This document shows, piece by piece, positions 53,554 to 61,835 of a DNA stretch of 64,000 nt. Numbering within the stretch: the stretch's first letter is position 1; each line of letters begins with the position of its first letter. The DNA is from Halomarina salina (GTDB taxonomy: Archaea > Halobacteriota > Halobacteria > Halobacteriales > Haloarculaceae). The notes beneath the pieces were generated by a model. That model searched no databases. It had not been told where the DNA came from and worked only from the letters and a program-made list of their open reading frames with translations. A program made the position numbers and the translations under genes. The stretch lies in contig NZ_JALLGW010000003.1 of assembly GCF_023074835.1 (NCBI RefSeq), positions 186,001 to 250,000 on the forward strand, written 5' to 3'.

Positions 53554-54405
53554 TCAGTCGCTCGTCCGGTAGTCGACGTAGGCGTCGTCCTCCATCACGG
53601 CGCTCCGGCCGCCGTCGACGACGAGGCTGGCACCCGTGACGAACGCGGCGTCGTCGCTGGCGAGGAACGCCGCGACGCCAGCCACGTCCGCCGGGGTACC
53701 GATGCGGCCGGTTGGGTGCATCGCCTCGACTCGCTCCCGGTCGACGTCGGCCAGTTCCTCGCGCGTGCGAGCGATCTCCACCCAGCCGGGGTTGATGGTG
53801 TTGACGCGGACACCCTGCCTGCTGAAGTCGAGCGCCATCGCCCGCGTCATCCCGTCGATACCGGCCTTCACGGCGTTGTAGGGGAACAGCCCCGGCATCG
53901 TCAGGAGCGCGTGGTTCGAGGACATGTTGAGGACGCTCGCGCCACGGCCCATGTGTTCGACGGCGTGTTTCGCACCGAGCCAGAACGAGCGGAAGTCGGT
54001 CTCCACGACGAACGCCCAGTCGTCCATCGTCGCGTCCTGCGCCGTGGTCTCGGTCTGGACGCCGGCGTTGTTGACGAGGACGTCGAGGCCGCCGTACTCC
54101 TCGACGGTGGCTCCGACGAGGACCTCGATGTCGTCCGGGTCGCGCATGTCGGCGCGGACGAACCGCGCCGCTCCCCCTGCGTCGCGGATGTCCTCGACGA
54201 CCGCCTCTCCGGGTTCCGCCGAGCGCCCGGTCACGACGACGGCCGCTCCCTCGGCGGCGAACCGTCGAGCGACGCCCTCGCCGATGCCGCGGGTGCTCCC
54301 GGTGACGAGCGCCGTCTTCCCGTCGAACCGGCCGGGGACTGCGTTCTCGGTCGGGTCGGTCGTACGGGGCGTCGCGGTCACGTCCGATGGGGTGTCGTCC
54401 GCCAT
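53554..54405 (-). CDS. SDR oxidoreductase
   Basis: 283 residues with TGSTRGIGEG (35-44), NNAG, the catalytic MSSNHALLTMPGLFPYNAVK (Ser, Tyr, Lys) and VVDGGRSAVMEDD at the C-terminus. A dehydrogenase of the glucose/3-oxoacyl/sugar type is likely. Its start is 2 nt after the stop of the galactonate dehydratase gene, so the two form an operon; this points to a sugar or sugar-acid dehydrogenase, perhaps galactose or fuconate related. The specificity is unknown. Confidence 0.9.
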   Translation of the reverse strand: MADDTPSDVTATPRTTDPTENAVPGRFDGKTALVTGSTRGIGEGVARRFAAEGAAVVVTGRSAEPGEAVVEDIRDAGGAARFVRADMRDPDDIEVLVGATVEEYGGLDVLVNNAGVQTETTAQDATMDDWAFVVETDFRSFWLGAKHAVEHMGRGASVLNMSSNHALLTMPGLFPYNAVKAGIDGMTRAMALDFSRQGVRVNTINPGWVEIARTREELADVDRERVEAMHPTGRIGTPADVAGVAAFLASDDAAFVTGASLVVDGGRSAVMEDDAYVDYRTSD

Positions 54406-54407
54406 CG

Positions 54408-55562
54408 TCACCACTCCGCGACGCTCCCGTCGTCGTGCCGCCAGACGGGGTTGTGCCAGTCGACGTCCCGTTCCGCCTGCTCGCGGACGTACTCCTCGTT
54501 CACCTCGATGCCGAGACCGGGCCCGGTCGGTACGTCGACGTAGCCCTCGTCGTAGGTGAACACGTCCGGGTCCGCGAGGTAGTCGAGCACGTCGCCGCCC
54601 TCGTTGTAGTGGATGTCGAGGCTCTGCTCCTGGATGAGCGCGTTGTGCGAGCAGGCGTCGACCTGGATGCACGACGCGAGCGCGATGGGACCGAGCGGGC
54701 AGTGTGGCGCGAGCGCCACGTCGTACGCCTCGGCCATGCTCGCTATCTTCCTCACCTCGGTGATGCCCCCCGCGTGCGAGAGGTCGGGCTGGATGATATC
54801 GACGGCCCCGTCGGCGAGCACCTGTTTGAAGTCCCAGCGCGAGAACATCCGCTCGCCCGTCGCGATGGGGATGGAGGTGTGAGCGGCGAGGTCCGGGAGC
54901 GACTCGTTCTGCTCGGGCAACACCGGCTCCTCGATGAAGAACGGATCGTACGGTTCGAGCGCGCTCGCCAGTCGCTTCGCCATCGGCTTCGCCACGCGCC
55001 CGTGGAAGTCGACGCCGATGTCCACCTCCGGCCCGACGGCCTCGCGGACCGACGCGATGCGGTCGGCCGCCGCCTGGACGCTCGCGGGCGTGTCGACCGA
55101 GCGCATCTCGGAGGTGGCGTTCATCTTCAGCGCGGTGAACCCCTCGTCGACCTTCTCACCCGCGGCCTCGCCGACGTCGGCCGGGCGGTCGCCGCCGATC
55201 CACTGGTAGACGCGGATGCGGTCGCGAGCGCGGCCGCCGAGCAACTGGTGGACGGGCGCGTCGAACGCCTTCCCCTTGATGTCCCAGAGCGCCTGGTCGA
55301 CGCCCGCGATGGCGCTCATGAGGATGGGACCGCCCCGGTAGAACCCGCCGCGGTACATCGCCTGCCAGTGGTCCTCGATGCGGTGGGGGTCCTCCCCGAG
55401 CAGGTAGTTGTCCAGCAGCTCCTCGACGGCGGTCCGGACCGTCTTCGAGCGCCCCTCGACGACGGGTTCGCCCCAGCCGACGAGCCCGTCGCTCGTCTCG
55501 ACCCGGAGGAACAGCCACCGGGGGGGCACTTCGAACAGTTCGTAGTCGACGACCTTCGTCAT
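54408..55562 (-). CDS. dgoD: D-galactonate dehydratase-like enolase-superfamily enzyme
   Basis: 384 residues, the length of DgoD (EC 4.2.1.6). The metal ligands Asp185 (VDFHG), Glu211 (FIEEP) and Glu237 (TGERMF) and the catalytic His187 and His287 (APHCPLGP) are all seen. [23 protein letters not shown] and [18 protein letters not shown] are close to bacterial and haloarchaeal DgoD. The product would be 2-keto-3-deoxygalactonate. It is the first gene of a two-gene unit with the SDR. A minus-strand GGTTATTAG (55590-55598) is 28-36 nt upstream. Confidence 0.9.
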   Translation of the reverse strand: MTKVVDYELFEVPPRWLFLRVETSDGLVGWGEPVVEGRSKTVRTAVEELLDNYLLGEDPHRIEDHWQAMYRGGFYRGGPILMSAIAGVDQALWDIKGKAFDAPVHQLLGGRARDRIRVYQWIGGDRPADVGEAAGEKVDEGFTALKMNATSEMRSVDTPASVQAAADRIASVREAVGPEVDIGVDFHGRVAKPMAKRLASALEPYDPFFIEEPVLPEQNESLPDLAAHTSIPIATGERMFSRWDFKQVLADGAVDIIQPDLSHAGGITEVRKIASMAEAYDVALAPHCPLGPIALASCIQVDACSHNALIQEQSLDIHYNEGGDVLDYLADPDVFTYDEGYVDVPTGPGLGIEVNEEYVREQAERDVDWHNPVWRHDDGSVAEW

Positions 55563-56106
55563 GTGTTACGGCCACCAACTGACCGTTCGCTAATAACCCT
55601 TCGCGTCCGCCGGAGTCACCGTCCGGCGAGACCGCCGTACTCGTGGTGTCGGACCCATCGCCTCGACAGTCGGCACCTCCGCCGTCGGGCGTCTCCCCAA
55701 TGCAGGGGGCGGGCGAATAGATAACAACTCTAGCGGTGTTATCCAGCGGCGCGTGCAGATTCGGAGTTGGCCCCTGCGTCTCGCGGCGGTTCAGCAGCGA
55801 GATCGTCGACGGCCTCGTCGAGCCGACGACGCTCCGGGGAGCGCTCGGTCGGGTCGACCGACTCCAGTCATCACCGGTCGGACTTCGAGGAACTAGCTAT
55901 CGTGAAATACGGTCTGATCTCTGCCCAATCGGCTGATAGCCCCAGTGACAGCCAGTGTCGACGGCATCGACATCGTGGCGGACGTCGTCGCCGTCCAGAC
56001 GGCTCGTTCTCATTCGTCACGTTCGTCGTCGAGAGGCGTCACAGCTCCATCGAGCGGACTGCTGGTTCGTTCCGACTGATATTCCACCGATGGCGAACGG
56101 CTCGGA
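55563..56106. other. Intergenic region between dgoD and iclR-2
   Basis: 544 bp without a supported gene. It contains the promoter of dgoD at its left end and a 24-bp dyad at 55720-55743. An open frame across 55767-56360 runs into the iclR gene in the wrong strand and frame and is not called. Confidence 0.5.
55720..55743. promoter_or_regulatory. 24-bp dyad, operator candidate
   Basis: GATAACA (55720-55726) and TGTTATC (55737-55743) are perfect 7-bp arms around a 10-bp centre. The dyad sits 158 bp upstream of dgoD, the first gene on its left. Both arms are AT-rich in a GC-rich context, so chance formation is not very likely. The binding protein is unknown; the IclR protein to the right is a candidate. 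Confidence 0.5.
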
Positions 56107-56898
56107 CTAGGAGTGTGCGAGGTTCAGTTCGAGTTCGTTCACCACGCTCTTCACGAGGTCGGGGATCTCGGTCTCGAGGCGGTCGTCCTTCAGTCGGTGG
56201 GTCGGTGCGGCGACCGCGAACGCTCCCAGGACCGTCCCGTCCGGCTCTCGAAGGGGGACGCCGACGGCGCGGAGACCCTCCGTGCTCTCCTCGTAGTTGT
56301 ACGCGAACCCTCGCTCGCGGACCCCGTCGAGTTCCTCGAACAGGGCCGCCTCGTCGGTGATTGTGTTCGGCGTCGCGGCGGGAAGGCCGTTCTCGTCGAT
56401 TATCTCGCGGATGCGGTGGTCGGGAAGCTGTGCCAGTATCGACTTCCCGCCGGCCGTCTGGTGGAGGTAGAAGCGCTTGCCGACCCTGCCCTTCGTGAGG
56501 ACGCCCCGTCGCCCGGTGTCCCGGAACAGCACCACCGCCCGGTCGTGTTCCATCGTGCTGAACTGCGCGGTCTCTTCGGTCTCCTCGGCTATCTCACGGA
56601 GCTTCGTCCGGATGACGTGCGCACCGTCGAGGCGAGAGCGGACCTGCGCGCCGATGTCCAGGAACCGGAGACCGAGTCGGTACTGCTCTCCCTCCTTGGC
56701 GACGAAGTCACCGGCCGAGAGGGTCGCGAGGTGCTTGTAGACGGAACTCTTCGAGAGCCCAGTCGCCGTCGCGAGTTCCGTGACGCCCGCCTCCTCTCGC
56801 TCCTGTAGCTCTGTAACGATGGCGAACGTATTCTCGATACTCTTGAGCGTCTGCCGCGCCCCTTCTTCCCCCTCTCCCGGTGGTTCACGCGTTGGCAT
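56107..56898 (-). CDS. IclR family transcriptional regulator (second)
   Basis: 263 residues: winged helix at about 15-80 (GVTELATATGLSKSSVYKHLATL) and IclR effector domain (about 95-263, with FYLHQTAGGKSILAQLP and LRAVGVPL). It is related to but clearly distinct from the 10.7-kb regulator. It is divergent from the acyl-CoA dehydrogenase/thiolase genes with a 133-bp gap, which makes that unit its first candidate target; dgoD on the other side is another. The start at 56898 was chosen over 56961 because the extra residues are not domain-like. Confidence 0.9.
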   Translation of the reverse strand: MPTREPPGEGEEGARQTLKSIENTFAIVTELQEREEAGVTELATATGLSKSSVYKHLATLSAGDFVAKEGEQYRLGLRFLDIGAQVRSRLDGAHVIRTKLREIAEETEETAQFSTMEHDRAVVLFRDTGRRGVLTKGRVGKRFYLHQTAGGKSILAQLPDHRIREIIDENGLPAATPNTITDEAALFEELDGVRERGFAYNYEESTEGLRAVGVPLREPDGTVLGAFAVAAPTHRLKDDRLETEIPDLVKSVVNELELNLAHS

Positions 56899-56976
56899 CG
56901 GTCTACAGGGTAATCCGGCCGGGGAACTATCAAATTCACTATCGAGAAACGCCAGAGTCACGCAATCCGACCTGTG

Positions 56977-57006
56977 GCACCTGCGGACACGGTGCGAACC
57001 GTTAAG
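56977..57006. promoter_or_regulatory. Dyad plus TATA-like box before the acyl-CoA dehydrogenase gene
   Basis: GCACC (56977-56981) and GGTGC (56991-56995) form a 5-bp dyad directly upstream of GTTAAG (57001-57006), itself 26-31 nt before ATG 57032. The location would let the divergent IclR protein compete with TFB/TBP. The arms are short. Confidence 0.4.
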
Positions 57007-57031
57007 CCAGCCCCTCTCGACCCACCAGTGT

Positions 57032-58195
57032 ATGCTCGACTACGTGGGTCTCGAGGGAGACCTGACGAGAGAGGAGCGGATGGTTCGCGACACGGCCCGC
57101 GAGTTCGTCGACGAGAAGGTGCGCCCGGACGTCGGCGAGCACTGGATCGAGGGGACGTTCCCGACGGACCTCGTCGAGGAGATGGGCGAGCTGGGGTTCT
57201 ACGCGCCCAACCTGGATGGGTACGACCTCCCCGACCTGAGCGAGACCGCCTACGGTCTGCTGATGCAGGAACTCGAGGCGGGCGATTCGGGGCTGCGTTC
57301 GATGGCAAGCGTGCAGGGGGCGCTCGTGATGTACCCCATCCACGCGTTCGGCAGCGACGAGCAGAAAGACGAGTGGTTGCCCGCTCTCGGGCGGGGCGAG
57401 GCGGTCGGCTGTTTCGGTCTGACCGAGCCACAGCACGGGTCGAACCCCACCGCGATGGAGACCTACGCGGAAGCCGAGGACGAAGGATACGTCCTGAACG
57501 GCTCGAAGACATGGATCACGAACTCGCCGATTGCGGACGTGGCCATCGTCTGGGGGCGCGACCGGTCGGCCGAGGACACACCGGTTCGGGGTTTCCTCGT
57601 CGAGACGGACCGCGACGGCGTCTCCACCAACAAGATCGACGAGAAGCTGTCGCTGCGGGCCTCCATCACGGGCGAGATCGGTCTGAACGACGTCTACGTC
57701 CCCGAGGAGAACCTGTTGCCGGACGTCGAGGGGATGAAAGGACCGCTGTCGTGTCTCACGCAGGCGCGCTACGGCATCGCGTGGGGCGCTATCGGTGCGG
57801 CGCGGGACTGCTTCGAGACGGCTCGTGAGTACGCGACCGACCGCGAGCAGTTCGGCGGTCCCATCGCCCGGTTCCAGCTCCAACAGCAAAAGCTGGCGGA
57901 GATGGCGACGCAGATCACGACGAGTCAGCTGTTGGCACATCGCCTCGCGGAACTGAAAGAGCGCGGCGAGATGCGTCCTCAGCACGTCTCGATGGCCAAG
58001 CGCAACAACGTGCGGATGGCGCGCGACCAGTCGCGTATCGCCCGCGAGATGCTCGGTGGGAACGGCATCACGGCGGACTACTCGCCGATGCGCCACATGG
58101 CCAACCTGGAGACCGTCTACACCTACGAGGGGACCCACGACATCCACACGCTGATTCTGGGTCAGGACCTCACCGGCTTCGCCGCCTACGAGTGA
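57032..58195 (+). CDS. Acyl-CoA dehydrogenase, glutaryl-CoA dehydrogenase type
   Basis: 387 residues of the flavin acyl-CoA dehydrogenase family. FGLTEPQHGSNP and TWITNSPIADVAIVW line the FAD site, and TYEGTHDIHTLILGQDLTG near the C-terminus is the glutaryl-CoA dehydrogenase signature with the catalytic Glu in YEGTHD. GCDH members oxidise and decarboxylate glutaryl-CoA to crotonyl-CoA. The gene overlaps the thiolase start by one base, so the two are coupled. The role could be dicarboxylate, lysine or aromatic degradation. Confidence 0.88.
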   Translation: MLDYVGLEGDLTREERMVRDTAREFVDEKVRPDVGEHWIEGTFPTDLVEEMGELGFYAPNLDGYDLPDLSETAYGLLMQELEAGDSGLRSMASVQGALVMYPIHAFGSDEQKDEWLPALGRGEAVGCFGLTEPQHGSNPTAMETYAEAEDEGYVLNGSKTWITNSPIADVAIVWGRDRSAEDTPVRGFLVETDRDGVSTNKIDEKLSLRASITGEIGLNDVYVPEENLLPDVEGMKGPLSCLTQARYGIAWGAIGAARDCFETAREYATDREQFGGPIARFQLQQQKLAEMATQITTSQLLAHRLAELKERGEMRPQHVSMAKRNNVRMARDQSRIAREMLGGNGITADYSPMRHMANLETVYTYEGTHDIHTLILGQDLTGFAAYE

Positions 58196-59337
58196 TGGCC
58201 GGGAAGCTACACCAACCGGTCGTCGTCTCCGCGGTCCGGACGGCTCAGGGGAAGGAGGGTGGCGTCTTCTCGGCGGTCCGCAGCGAGGAGCTCTCGGTGC
58301 CGCTGGTGAACCGGATGCTCGCCGAGACTGGACTCTCGGGCGATGAGGTGGACGACGTTCGCTGGGGCTGCGCCAAACAGGAGGGCGAGCAGGGCAACAA
58401 CCTCGCCCGCGTCGTCGCGCTCCTCTCGGACCTCGGCGAGTCCGTGCCGGGGACGACCATCGACCGGCTCTGTGCCTCTTCCGCGGAGGCGCTCTTCTCC
58501 GCGGCCGACGCCATCCGGGCCGGCCAGCGCGACTGCGTCGTGGCCGGCGGCGTCGAGCAGATGTCCCGCGTCTCGCGGAAGTACGGCATCGGGAACTACC
58601 CCGGCATCGCGGCCGCCTGGGACCCGGACGACCTCCAGATGGGGGCAACTGCCGAGGCGGTGGCGAACCGCTACGGCGTCTCCCGGGCGGACCAGGACGC
58701 GTACGGCGCGCGCTCCCAGCAGCGGGCGGTCGCCGCCACCGAGGCGGGTCGGTTCGACGACGAGATCGTCCCCATCGAGACGCCCGACGGGACGGTCACC
58801 GAGGACGAGGGCCTCCGCCCCGGGACGACGGCCGAGTCCATCGCGGGGCTCCCGCCCGCCTTCGACGAGGACGGGACGGTCACCGCGGCGACCGCGGCGC
58901 AGATATCGGACGGCGCGGCGGGCCTCCTGCTCACCTCGCGGGCGTTCGCCGAGGAACGTGGCCTCGACGTACTGGCCGAAGTGGGGAACCACGAGGTCGC
59001 CGGCGTCGACCCCGAAGTGATGGGAATCGGTCCGGTTCCGGCGTGTGAGGGGCTGTTCGAGCGCTCGGGCACCGAGGCCGACGACTACGACCTCGTCGAA
59101 CTGAACGAGGCGTTCGCGTCCCAGACGCTGTACTGCCAGCGCGAACTCGGCTTCGACGACGAGGTGTTCAACGTCAACGGTGGCGCTATCGCCATCGGCC
59201 ACCCGCTGGGAGCGTCGGGGGCACGGCTCCCGGTCACGCTCGTCCACGAGATGCGGCGTCGCGACGCGTCGTCCGGGCTCGCCACGGAGTGCGTCGGGTA
59301 CGGGCAGGGTGCGGCCGTCGAGTTGTTCGCACCGTAA
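58195..59337 (+). CDS. Acetyl-CoA acetyltransferase (thiolase)
   Basis: 380 residues of the thiolase superfamily. The nucleophilic Cys is in DRLCASS (near 88), and the NEAFASQ and [16 protein letters not shown] loops are in place, while the C-terminal Cys motif reads CVGYGQG in place of the common CxGxGxG with GGG. It cleaves 3-ketoacyl-CoA or condenses acetyl-CoA. The ATG at 58195 overlaps the upstream TGA by one base; an in-frame GTG one codon earlier is less likely. Confidence 0.92.
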   Translation: MAGKLHQPVVVSAVRTAQGKEGGVFSAVRSEELSVPLVNRMLAETGLSGDEVDDVRWGCAKQEGEQGNNLARVVALLSDLGESVPGTTIDRLCASSAEALFSAADAIRAGQRDCVVAGGVEQMSRVSRKYGIGNYPGIAAAWDPDDLQMGATAEAVANRYGVSRADQDAYGARSQQRAVAATEAGRFDDEIVPIETPDGTVTEDEGLRPGTTAESIAGLPPAFDEDGTVTAATAAQISDGAAGLLLTSRAFAEERGLDVLAEVGNHEVAGVDPEVMGIGPVPACEGLFERSGTEADDYDLVELNEAFASQTLYCQRELGFDDEVFNVNGGAIAIGHPLGASGARLPVTLVHEMRRRDASSGLATECVGYGQGAAVELFAP

Positions 59338-59387
59338 TCCGTCCCCCTGAATCGGCGCGCGTCGGGCGTCCCCGAATTCGACTGCGT

Positions 59388-60527
59388 CTACAGGAGTCGG
59401 TCGGCGATGATGTTCTTCTGGATCTCGCTCGTCCCCTCGTAGATCTTCGTGATACGGGCGTCGCGGTAGTAGCGCTCGGCCGGGTGGTCGGAGACGTAGC
59501 CCGCCCCGCCGTGGACCTGGATGGACTCGTCGGCGACCTCGACCGACCGCTCGGAGGCGAACAGCTTCGCCATACTCGAGAACTGCGCGGCCATCGACTG
59601 GTCGCCCTCCTCGACGGCCGAGGCGGCGCGGTAGGTGAGCGCCCGGGCGGCCTCGACGTTCGTCGCCATCTCCGCGAGTTTGTGGCGGATGGCCTGGAAC
59701 TCGCCGATCTTCTGGTCGAACTGCTCGCGCTCGCCGGCGTAGTCGAGCGCCGCGTCGAACGCCCCCTGTGCGGCCCCGACGGCCTGGGCGGCGACGTTCG
59801 TCCGCCCGGAGGCGAAGAACTCCATCAGCTGGTAGAACCCCTGGTCCACCTCGCCGATGACGTTCTCCTCGGGAATCCGCGCGTCGTCAAGGACGATTTC
59901 GGCGAGGTCCGACGCCCGGATACCGAGCTTGTTGTCTATCTTCGTCGGCTTCCAGCCCTCGACCTCGGTCGGGACGAGGAAGGCGGTGATGCCGCGGTGG
60001 CCCTCATCGGGGCTCGTCTTCGCCATCACGACGGCGACGTCGGCGACGGTACCGTTCGTAATCCACATCTTGTTGCCGTCGAGCACCCACTCGTCACCGT
60101 CCTTCTCCGCCCGCGTCTCGATGCCTGCGACGTTCGAGCCGTGAGCGGGCTCGGAGATGGCGCTGGCGGAGGCGGTCTCGCCGTCGGCGATGCGCGGGAG
60201 CCACTCCTCTTTCATCCACTCGTCGCCGAACTCGATGATCATGTCCGTCCCGAAGCCGGCCGACCCGACGGCCGACCCGATGCCGGGGTCCGCGCGCCAC
60301 AGCTCCTCCGTGACGAGGACCGTCGAGAGCTTGTCCATCCCGGCCCCGCCGTAGTCGATGGGGATGTTCGGCGCGACGAAGTCGTACTCGGCCGCCGTCC
60401 GTCGGATCTCCTCGGGATACGTCCCCTGTTCGTCGTGTTCCTGTGCGACCGGCACGATCTCTTCGTCGGCGAACTCGCGGACCGCCTGCCGTATCGCGCG
60501 ATGCTCGTCGCTGAGGCTGAACGCCAT
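59388..60527 (-). CDS. Acyl-CoA dehydrogenase
   Basis: 379 residues with AISEPAHGSNV and MWITNGTVADVAVVMAK (FAD and substrate motifs) and the C-terminal YRDARITKIYEGTSEIQKNIIADRLL, in which the Glu of YEGTSE is the catalytic base of short/medium-chain enzymes. It oxidises acyl-CoA to enoyl-CoA, passing electrons to ETF. It is convergent with the thiolase gene. Start at 60527 (MAFSLSDEHRAIRQAVREFADEE). Confidence 0.93.
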   Translation of the reverse strand: MAFSLSDEHRAIRQAVREFADEEIVPVAQEHDEQGTYPEEIRRTAAEYDFVAPNIPIDYGGAGMDKLSTVLVTEELWRADPGIGSAVGSAGFGTDMIIEFGDEWMKEEWLPRIADGETASASAISEPAHGSNVAGIETRAEKDGDEWVLDGNKMWITNGTVADVAVVMAKTSPDEGHRGITAFLVPTEVEGWKPTKIDNKLGIRASDLAEIVLDDARIPEENVIGEVDQGFYQLMEFFASGRTNVAAQAVGAAQGAFDAALDYAGEREQFDQKIGEFQAIRHKLAEMATNVEAARALTYRAASAVEEGDQSMAAQFSSMAKLFASERSVEVADESIQVHGGAGYVSDHPAERYYRDARITKIYEGTSEIQKNIIADRLL

Positions 60528-60721
60528 GGCCCGACGTCCGACCGTGTTCACAAGTACCTACCGATGGTCGATTCACGAGGCGAGTGGTGAGCGCTGGAGT
60601 CAGCGCCTCCGCGGGCGAGCGATCGCGAAGAGATGTGGATGTACAACGTTGTGTCCCGGTCGAGCGGCGTCGAACGCTGTTCGGGGATAGTAGCCGATAC
60701 CAGAACTTACTAATGCCGGTG

Positions 60722-60741
60722 TTCTGAATGATGATTCAGAA
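60722..60741. promoter_or_regulatory. 20-bp perfect dyad at the TRAP-operon start codon
   Basis: TTCTGAAT (60722-60729) and ATTCAGAA (60734-60741) are perfect 8-bp arms around GATG. The right arm includes the A of the start codon at 60741. TATA-like CTTACTAA lies at about 60706-60713, so the dyad should cover the transcription start. The position suits a repressor operator; the binding protein is unknown. Confidence 0.6.
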
Positions 60742-61826
60742 TGGGAAGCGATTCCACGGCTGAGAGTATCAAGCGTCGCGCGTTCTTGAAGGGGACCGTC
60801 GCAACGGCCGGTGTGGCCGGTGTCGCTGGCTGTTCGAGCCAGGGGGGTAACGGCAGCGGCGGCGACGGCAACGGGTCGAACGGCAACGGCTCCGGTGGCG
60901 GGTCGGGCCGGACCGACATGGTGATGACGACGTCGACGGAGACGACGGCGGCGTACGCCATGAGCCAGGGTATCTCCGCGGTCGTCAACGAGAACAGCGA
61001 CGCGGTCCGCGTCGACGCGCGACCGAGCGAAGGGACGAACGCGAACATCGGTCGGCTCGACCGCGAGGAGGTCCAGATAGCGTACATCCAGAACTGGGCC
61101 GCCGCGAAGATCAACGCCGGCGAGAAGCCGTTCGACCAGCTCACGTTCACGCCGAACCAGGTGTTCCACCTCTACGACCTCGGGTGGTTCCTCGCGACGC
61201 CCAACGGCGGGTGGGAGACGGCCTCCGACATCGAGTCGGGGAGCCGCGTCTCGCCGACCCCCCGTGGCTCCGGGACGGCCGAGATGCTGGAGACCGCGCT
61301 GAGTTACGCGACGGAGGACTACGAACGCGTCAGCATCGACTACGGCGGGCAGGGGAGCGCCATGAGCGAGGGCCGTCTGGACGTCGGCGCGGCGACGCTC
61401 GTCAACTTCTCGGTCGAACCCGGCTGGCTCCAGGAGATGAAGGGGACGGTCGACCTCCGGATGCTCGGGTGGAGCGACGACGTCGTCTCGAAGATGCAGG
61501 AGGAACCCGGCCTGCTGCTCACCGAGGTGGAGACCGGCGACCTGGAGAACTACGCGTACACCCCGGAACCGGCGATGATGCCGTCGCTGGCGTACAACTT
61601 CATCGTCAGGAACGACTTCAGCTACGACGCCGTCTACGACCTCCTGGCGACGATGTACGAGAACCGCGAGGGGCTCAGCGAGTACCACGGACTGCTCGGC
61701 AACCTCGCCGACGGCGAGTTCTGGCTGAAGAACGCCTACGACGACATCCCCTTCCACCCGGCCGCCGCCGACTTCTACGAGGAGCAGGGACTCTGGTCCG
61801 ACGAGTTCACCCGCGGCGAGGAGTAG
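60741..61826 (+). CDS. TAXI-type TRAP transporter solute-binding lipoprotein
   Basis: 361 residues. KRRAFLKGTVATAGVAGVAGC is a Tat signal with lipobox, followed by a Gly/Ser/Asn-rich linker. The mature part fits the TAXI (TRAP-associated extracytoplasmic immunogenic-like) binding proteins, with VRVDARPSEGTNANIGRLDREEVQIAYIQN and RVSPTPRGSGTAEM, followed directly by a fused-permease gene. Substrates known for the family include glutamate and 2-oxoglutarate-type acids; not determined here. Confidence 0.9.
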   Translation: MGSDSTAESIKRRAFLKGTVATAGVAGVAGCSSQGGNGSGGDGNGSNGNGSGGGSGRTDMVMTTSTETTAAYAMSQGISAVVNENSDAVRVDARPSEGTNANIGRLDREEVQIAYIQNWAAAKINAGEKPFDQLTFTPNQVFHLYDLGWFLATPNGGWETASDIESGSRVSPTPRGSGTAEMLETALSYATEDYERVSIDYGGQGSAMSEGRLDVGAATLVNFSVEPGWLQEMKGTVDLRMLGWSDDVVSKMQEEPGLLLTEVETGDLENYAYTPEPAMMPSLAYNFIVRNDFSYDAVYDLLATMYENREGLSEYHGLLGNLADGEFWLKNAYDDIPFHPAAADFYEEQGLWSDEFTRGEE

Positions 61827-61835
61827 CCTCCGGCG

